From positions 595 to 10,830 of the forward strand of contig DHWV01000105.1 of assembly GCA_002413355.1 (NCBI GenBank): a DNA stretch of 10,236 bases, in the 5' to 3' direction. The translations under genes and the position numbers were made by a program. Source of the stretch: Desulfobulbaceae bacterium UBA5173. Lineage in GTDB: Bacteria > Desulfobacterota > Desulfobulbia > Desulfobulbales > Desulfobulbaceae. Under the pieces are notes generated by a model. It was given only the letters and a program-made list of their open reading frames with translations, was not told the origin of the DNA and made no database searches. Positions 5,926 to 10,236 of this stretch are shown here, one piece after another. Within the stretch, counting starts at the first letter, position 1. Each line of letters opens with the position of its first letter.

Positions 5926-7100
5926 CAGGGTTTACGCAGATTCTCCATCCGCTCTTTGGCCACCTTCGCTTCGCGGCTGTCAGGATGTTCAGCGATCAGC
6001 TTGCCGTAGATGATTTTGGCGGTCTCTTTGTCGGTCAGCTTTTCAAAGGACATCGCCTGCCGAAGCAGGGCCGCTGACACATGAGGATCACCGCTGTAAT
6101 TGGAAATCACCTTCTGGTAGTCAAGAATGGCCAGATCATGCTCGCCCTGATTGAACAGGCATTCGCCCATCAAATACAGTGTCTTGGCTGACTGCTTGCT
6201 GCCCGGCTGCCCGGCGAGATGCTGCTCAAAAAACTTGTACGCCTTTTTGTAATTTTTTTCTTTGAAGCTGCTCATCCCCTTGCCAAAAAGACCGTCCTCC
6301 TTTTCGTCCGCATCAGCGGCCGGAGGCGGTATCTTTTTCTTCTTCTCCTCTGCATCAGAGTGGGCTGGAGGAGCCTTTTCTTCATGCTGCGCGGATTGTT
6401 CAAAACCGTCGTCCTCTTCGTCCGGCGGTGCTTGCTCCGTTTGACGCGCAGGTTCTACAGGTGCTTTGCGCACCTTTCTAACCTCCGGCTCAATGGCGGT
6501 CACGTCATTCTTGCCGCCGCTGACGGCCTTACCTTCTCCTGCATCATGCAAGGCCAGCTCCGCCTTTTTTCTTGCCTCTGCCGCTTTCTCCGCAGCCTCG
6601 TTAGCCCGCTGCTCCGCCTCTCTGGCCTTCTGGGCGGCATCATGGACTTTATCTTGACTCGCCTGCTGGAGTCCATTGTTAAGCTGCTCGATCTTCAGCT
6701 CCATAGATCGCGCTAGCTCCTCGTTGGATTTGCTCAGATGACCGTTTTCCGATTTCATCTGCTCCAGCGCGGCTTGGAGCGCGGCGATTTTGTCTTCGGT
6801 TTCGGCCTTATACTGATTGAAGCGATCAATGTTTTCCTGATTCACCGAACGGAGCTGGCGCGCCTCTTCGGTCATCTCCTCCATCCGGCTGGCCGCGTTC
6901 GCCGCATCCTTGAGCTGTTTGTCGGCAGCTTTCGACTCAGCCTCCTTCAATTTCTCCTCGGTCTGCGACTCAACCGTCTTCACCTTTTGATTCATGGAGC
7001 GAAGCTGGTAATTGAGCTTCCGCACCTCGTCCTGGCTGGCGCATTGGCAGAGCAGCAGCAGGGCGCAGGCCGCCGCCGCCGTATTGCTTAATCCTTTCAT
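5925..7100 (-). CDS. cpoB: CpoB/YbgF-like cell division coordinator with enlarged coiled coil
   Basis: CpoB links the Tol machine to the peptidoglycan synthase PBP1B at the division site in E. coli. This 391-residue version has a signal sequence (AAAACALLLLCQCAS), a long Glu/Ala/Lys-rich coiled coil at about 22-185, and an acidic, proline-rich linker at about 190-268. C-terminal TPR repeats follow at about 270-391 (LFGKGMSSFKEKNYKKAYKFFEQ, LYLMGECLFNQGEHDLAILDYQKVI and a third unit). E. coli CpoB is about 263 residues, so coiled coil and linker are strongly expanded; the Ala-rich part (AQKAREAEQRANEAAEKAAEA) resembles TolA domain II. Cys20 could be lipidated, but the preceding residues L-C-Q are a poor lipobox. 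The ATG at 7100 is preferred over an in-frame TTG at 7130 because AGAGGT lies 5 nt upstream and the signal sequence starts there. The gene follows tolB after 39 nt, where pal would normally sit, and overlaps tlyA by one base. Confidence 0.86.
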   Translation of the reverse strand: MKGLSNTAAAACALLLLCQCASQDEVRKLNYQLRSMNQKVKTVESQTEEKLKEAESKAADKQLKDAANAASRMEEMTEEARQLRSVNQENIDRFNQYKAETEDKIAALQAALEQMKSENGHLSKSNEELARSMELKIEQLNNGLQQASQDKVHDAAQKAREAEQRANEAAEKAAEARKKAELALHDAGEGKAVSGGKNDVTAIEPEVRKVRKAPVEPARQTEQAPPDEEDDGFEQSAQHEEKAPPAHSDAEEKKKKIPPPAADADEKEDGLFGKGMSSFKEKNYKKAYKFFEQHLAGQPGSKQSAKTLYLMGECLFNQGEHDLAILDYQKVISNYSGDPHVSAALLRQAMSFEKLTDKETAKIIYGKLIAEHPDSREAKVAKERMENLRKP

Positions 7101-7105
7101 GAGCG

Positions 7106-7111
7106 ACCTCT
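7106..7111 (-). promoter_or_regulatory. Ribosome binding site deciding the cpoB start
   Basis: AGAGGT on the minus strand, 5 nt before the ATG at 7100, inside the 39-nt tolB-cpoB gap. It supports the ATG over the TTG at 7130. Confidence 0.65.
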
Positions 7112-7139
7112 GGTGAAAATGACTGGGCAAAAAAAATAA

Positions 7140-8417
7140 TCAGTTGCGGCGTGGCGACCAGCGGGGATAGGACTGGCTGCCTGACAGGCGGAACAAGGTG
7201 CGCTCGCCCTTGCCGTTGGCGTGGATGGCGCAGATTTCCATCTGGCCGTTCCGTTTGCGGGAAAAGGCAATCTGCCGACCGTCTGGTGACCATGTCGGCG
7301 ATTCATAGTCGCCATAGCCGGAGGTCAGGCGGGTCGGCGCACCGCCACCTACCGGGATGATGAAGAGGTGATAATGCCGCGCAGTTAAGCTGGTATAGAC
7401 GATTTTGTCGCCTTTGGGCGACCAAGACGGTTCAACATTTTCCTCGCCTTGCAAGGTCAGGAGACGGGTTTTCTTGCTGCCCAAGTCCATCACATAAACC
7501 TGCGGCTTGCCGCTGCGGTCAGAAACAAAAACAAGGGATCTGCCGTCTGGCGAGAACGAGGGCGAGACGTTGATGCCGGTGCGTTCAGTCAGTCGGTCAA
7601 TGATGCGGCCCTGCATGTCCATGCTGTACAAATCGGGGTTGCCGTCACGGCTTAGGGTGACAATCATTGTTCTGCCGTCCGGCGAGAAGGCTGGAGCCAA
7701 GTTCATGCCCTCGCGCCGTGAGATCGCCTTGGTCACGCGGTTTTGGCTGAGATCGGTGATGTAGAGGTTCTGATTGCCGCGATGATAGGACGAATAGGCC
7801 AGCATCCTGCCGTCAATCGTGAAGCGGGGGGAAACGCAGAGATGATTATGCCGGGTTATTTGCCGAACATTGCGGCCCAGCACATCGGAAAGATAAATTT
7901 CCTTGCTGCCCGTGCCGTCAGAGACAAAAGCGATGGATGTGCGGCTGATTCCCGGCTCGCCGGTGAAGTCTTCAACCAGCGCGTCAACCAGCCTTAGGGC
8001 GAGGTCATCCTGCTCCGCCGCCGAACCTCTGAACTGACGGGCAGGCAGCGTTTTGCCCGCAGCCGTGTCAAGCAGGCTGGCCTCAACCGTCAGCTGCCCG
8101 CCCATTAACGAATATTTGCCCTGCACCACATAGTCCGCGCCGCTGGCATTGCCCCGCAGCGGATCAACAATCTGGACAAAGCCGTGGAAATCCAGCCCGC
8201 TGATGATCAGTCGGGCGATATCCTTGCCAATGCCGCTGTCTTGACCGCCGGATGCATCGGTGAACGGCGGCACTGCGACCCCCAGTTTGCGCACCCCGGA
8301 ATTGGAGATATCAAGCTGGATACGCTCCGCGCCAGACTGCCATGCAGTCAGCAGCAGAAGCAGCAGGGCCAGAGGAAGGGCGGAGCAAAAGGCGGAACGG
8401 CGGTTTCTTGTATGCAT
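7140..8417 (-). CDS. tolB: Tol-Pal system beta-propeller protein TolB
   Basis: TolB is the periplasmic component that alternates between binding Pal and being released by TolA during outer-membrane constriction. The 425-residue length matches the family (about 430 in E. coli). A signal peptide with the hydrophobic core ALPLALLLLLLTAW ends near residue 30. The N-terminal alpha/beta domain occupies about 31-160 (RKLGVAVPPFTD, DYVVQGKYSLMGGQLTVEASL). A six-bladed propeller follows with one signature per blade: FTIDGR (199), FSPDGR (244), FSPDGR (288), WSPKGD (332), WSPDGR (376) and a terminal WSPRRN. The start lies 19 nt after the tolA stop. No Shine-Dalgarno sequence is visible before the ATG, so translation probably depends on ribosomes leaving tolA. 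The next gene is cpoB rather than pal, so its Pal partner must be encoded elsewhere or be missing. Confidence 0.97.
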   Translation of the reverse strand: MHTRNRRSAFCSALPLALLLLLLTAWQSGAERIQLDISNSGVRKLGVAVPPFTDASGGQDSGIGKDIARLIISGLDFHGFVQIVDPLRGNASGADYVVQGKYSLMGGQLTVEASLLDTAAGKTLPARQFRGSAAEQDDLALRLVDALVEDFTGEPGISRTSIAFVSDGTGSKEIYLSDVLGRNVRQITRHNHLCVSPRFTIDGRMLAYSSYHRGNQNLYITDLSQNRVTKAISRREGMNLAPAFSPDGRTMIVTLSRDGNPDLYSMDMQGRIIDRLTERTGINVSPSFSPDGRSLVFVSDRSGKPQVYVMDLGSKKTRLLTLQGEENVEPSWSPKGDKIVYTSLTARHYHLFIIPVGGGAPTRLTSGYGDYESPTWSPDGRQIAFSRKRNGQMEICAIHANGKGERTLFRLSGSQSYPRWSPRRN

Positions 8418-8436
8418 GGCGAATGAGATGAAATTG

Positions 8437-9858
8437 TTATAACGTCAGCCCTTGCGGGGTGAAATTCAAGGCGAACTCCAGCTTTGGCTCACGGAGCAAG
8501 GCGGGGAAATTCGGCAGCGGCTCTGCACTGCGCAACGCCTTCAGCACGGACTGGTCAAAGAGCGCGTCGCCGGATTTTTGTTCAATTTTCATATCCTCAA
8601 TCGTGCCTGTCTTGCTCACGATTAAGGCAACTACGGTTTTCAGCTTCCGGTCAGCATTGACCATTTCCGGCACCTTCCACCGACTGCTGATCTTTTCGTT
8701 CAAAAGACCGGCATAATGTTTCAGGGCCATCGTTCCTCCTACGCCGACACTTCCCCCGGTGCCGATGCCGCCGCCGAGCAGGCTGCCGCTTCCACGACTT
8801 CCAGACACCGCCGAGCTGACAGCGACATTCTGCCGCAGGGCGCGGACTAACTGCTCTTTGGCCGTCACTGCTGCTTGCCGAGCCGCTTGGGCATCATGCT
8901 CAACACGCTGCGCCTCAGCCAATGCCTTGCGCTGCTCCATCGCCGCGATCTTCCGGCGGGCTTCAGCTGCTGCGGCCTTTTTCTCCGCCTCAACTCTGGC
9001 GGTCTGCTTCGCCTCCGCCGCGATGCGCTCCCGCTCTTTTTTTGCTTCGGCGATTCTGGCTGCTTTTTCTTTCCGCGCCTGTTCTTCAGCAACCCGCTTC
9101 GCTTCAGCAGCGGCAGCCTTTTTTTCCGCCTCAACTTGAGCGGCTTTAACTGCCTCTTCCTGCTTTTTCACTTCGGCAATCCGAGCCAGTTCATTCTGCT
9201 TTTTGGCCTCGGCAATTCTGGCCTTTTCAGCAGCTTCTTTCACTTGCGCAGCCTTTTTTACCGGATTCAGGGAGACAACATCCTTTTTCGCCTGAACGAT
9301 AGGAGCAATCTCCGGCTTCGGCGGAACAACTTCAGCCGCCTTCGGCTCAGGAGCTTTTTCGACAACTTTTTTAACCGCCTGTTCCGGCTTGATTTCCACA
9401 GCCTCTTTCACAATCGGCTGCTCCGGCTTTTTTTCGACTTTCACTGCTTCCTTTGCAACCGATTGCTCCTCCTCTTTCACCTGAGGCTGCTGCGGCTTCG
9501 CTTTCTTTGGCTCGACAGCCTTCACCGCCGTTTTTTTCAGCGTTCTGGCCTTGATTTCCACCGGTGCAGGCAATGGTTCCGCTATCTTGAGCGCAGACGA
9601 CGGCGCAACCGGCGCAACCTCGGCGGCGGGAGCAGCGGCCAAAGGCAGACCGGAAGCAGCCAAACTGACAAAATTCACTGAGACCGTGTTGTCCAAACGC
9701 AATCCCGGTCCACTACCCGCCAAATTTTGCAAGATCGCCGCGCTGGCAAAAATCGCTAAATGTAGTGCCACCGCAAGGTTGAGCGGCCACTGCCAGCCCG
9801 TGCCGCTGTCCCGCCGCTCTAAAAATGCCTGCCAGTCGTCGTAGTTCATTCCGTTCAT
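8437..9858 (-). CDS. tolA: TolA, envelope-spanning Tol energy transducer
   Basis: TolA carries the force generated by TolQ-TolR from the inner membrane to TolB and Pal. The 473 residues show a short cytoplasmic tail (1-24) and one membrane helix at about 25-47 (LNLAVALHLAIFASAAIL) with His33 in the place of the functional His of the TolA/TonB anchor. A Lys/Pro/Val-rich stretch (about 90-200) leads to a long Ala/Lys/Glu helix (about 200-345). After a Gly/Ser-rich hinge (about 352-376, GGGIGTGGSVGVGG) comes a C-terminal TonB/TolA-like domain at about 378-470 (YAGLLNEKISSRWKVP, VSKTGTIEDMKIEQKSGD, FDQSVLKALRSAEPLPNFP). A repeated block VEAEKKAAAAEA occurs twice in the helix (about 242 and 289). 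The ATG at 9858 overlaps the tolR stop as ATGA; GGAG lies 7 nt upstream and AGGAGG 12 nt upstream. An in-frame ATG three codons later is possible. A plain TonB paralogue is less likely given the neighbours. Confidence 0.94.
   Translation of the reverse strand: MNGMNYDDWQAFLERRDSGTGWQWPLNLAVALHLAIFASAAILQNLAGSGPGLRLDNTVSVNFVSLAASGLPLAAAPAAEVAPVAPSSALKIAEPLPAPVEIKARTLKKTAVKAVEPKKAKPQQPQVKEEEQSVAKEAVKVEKKPEQPIVKEAVEIKPEQAVKKVVEKAPEPKAAEVVPPKPEIAPIVQAKKDVVSLNPVKKAAQVKEAAEKARIAEAKKQNELARIAEVKKQEEAVKAAQVEAEKKAAAAEAKRVAEEQARKEKAARIAEAKKERERIAAEAKQTARVEAEKKAAAAEARRKIAAMEQRKALAEAQRVEHDAQAARQAAVTAKEQLVRALRQNVAVSSAVSGSRGSGSLLGGGIGTGGSVGVGGTMALKHYAGLLNEKISSRWKVPEMVNADRKLKTVVALIVSKTGTIEDMKIEQKSGDALFDQSVLKALRSAEPLPNFPALLREPKLEFALNFTPQGLTL
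8960..9136 (-). repeat. Internal duplication in the TolA helical domain
   Basis: Two 36-base copies (8960-8995 and 9101-9136) are 141 bases, i.e. 47 codons, apart. They match at 32 of 36 positions by eye. The four differences are synonymous third-position changes, so both encode VEAEKKAAAAEA exactly. This marks an old in-frame duplication kept at protein level. Confidence 0.7.
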
Positions 9859-10236
9859 TGCTGCGCTCCGCCTCCTGCGCCTTTCCGCTCATCCGGCTGC
9901 GTCACCATGCCCAGCTTGTCAAACCCAGCCTGCTTGATTTGAGCCATGACCTGCACTACTGTGCCATAATCTACATGTTCATCCGCCTGCAAATAAATTG
10001 CTTCTTCTTTTCGTTCCAGCGGCAATTTTTCCAGTTTGTCCCGCAGATCAGCAATATTGAGCGGTGCCGTATGATCGCCAAAAAAAATCTGTCCGGCGGA
10101 GTTGACCTCCACTTGGAGCGGTTTATCCTCGTTGTCCTGCGGCAACGATTCACCTGTAGTTTTTGGCAGATTGATGTCAATACCCTGCGTCATCATCGGG
10201 GCCGTGACCATGAAAATAATCAGCAGCACCAGCATC
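9855..10236 (-). CDS. tolR: TolR/ExbD family protein (5' end outside window)
   Basis: TolR is the bitopic inner-membrane protein that couples proton flow through TolQ to TolA motion and binds peptidoglycan in the periplasm. Visible are the end of its membrane helix (MLVLLIIFMVTAPMM), the family's periplasmic entry TQGIDINLPKT, and an ExbD-like domain with EEAIYLQADEHVDYGTVVQVMAQIKQAGFDKLGMVT. It ends in a Gly-rich tail (KGAGGGAQQ). The N-terminus, with the conserved membrane Asp expected just before the first visible Met, is cut by the window edge, so the visible Met should not be taken as the start. The stop overlaps the tolA start by four bases. TolR is preferred to ExbD because tolA and tolB follow directly. 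Confidence 0.93.
   Translation of the reverse strand, partial: MLVLLIIFMVTAPMMTQGIDINLPKTTGESLPQDNEDKPLQVEVNSAGQIFFGDHTAPLNIADLRDKLEKLPLERKEEAIYLQADEHVDYGTVVQVMAQIKQAGFDKLGMVTQPDERKGAGGGAQQ
9866..9876 (-). promoter_or_regulatory. Ribosome binding region of tolA inside tolR
   Basis: The minus strand carries AGGAGG (9876-9871) and then GGAG (9869-9866), 12 and 7 nt before the ATG at 9858. Both lie in the Gly/Ala codons at the end of tolR. The closer site has better spacing and supports 9858 as the start. Confidence 0.6.

Noticed and set aside
8875..9681. Plus-strand open frame of 268 codons opposite tolA
   Set aside because: Its Leu/Phe/Arg repeats are the reverse reading of the TolA Ala/Lys/Glu helix, so it is a shadow frame.

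Overview
The window looks like chromosomal DNA of a Gram-negative bacterium, because it carries most of a Tol envelope cluster (tolR, tolA, tolB, cpoB). Three things fit a sulfate-reducer-like Desulfobacterota (Desulfobulbales-type) genome: the non-enterobacterial ParC type, a NACHT-FGE protein, and a CpoB whose mature N-terminus is a long coiled coil. That placement is inference from protein style only; nothing in the sequence names a taxon.

Layout. (1) Positions 1-1707, minus strand: a NACHT NTPase whose reading frame is cut by one TAG codon at 682-684. The same frame stays open to the window edge and encodes the end of the NACHT helical region and then a formylglycine-generating-enzyme (FGE)-sulfatase domain, so this appears to be one NACHT-FGE gene split by an amber codon. 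(2) 1708-1903: divergent intergenic region. (3) 1904-3907, plus strand: a short, non-canonical topoisomerase IV subunit A (parC). (4) 3843-10236, minus strand: a tightly packed run read as tolR (partial), tolA, tolB, cpoB, tlyA, an SH3-domain secreted protein and a secreted pentapeptide-repeat protein. The last gene runs convergently 65 nt into the 3' end of parC.

How the genes work together. TolR and TolA are inner-membrane parts of the proton-motive-force-driven Tol machine, TolB is its periplasmic propeller, and CpoB links it to peptidoglycan synthesis at division. The usual pal gene is missing between tolB and cpoB. Stop/start overlaps (tolR/tolA ATGA, cpoB/tlyA TGATG, tlyA/SH3 ATGA) tie an rRNA methyltransferase and two exported proteins to the same transcription unit.

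Most notable are the amber codon inside the NACHT-FGE frame, the unusual residues at the quinolone-site positions of ParC, the absence of pal together with an enlarged CpoB, and a 22-bp perfect palindrome in the convergent region. No tRNA, rRNA, CRISPR array or insertion sequence was seen. There is no gene-free stretch longer than 300 bases.
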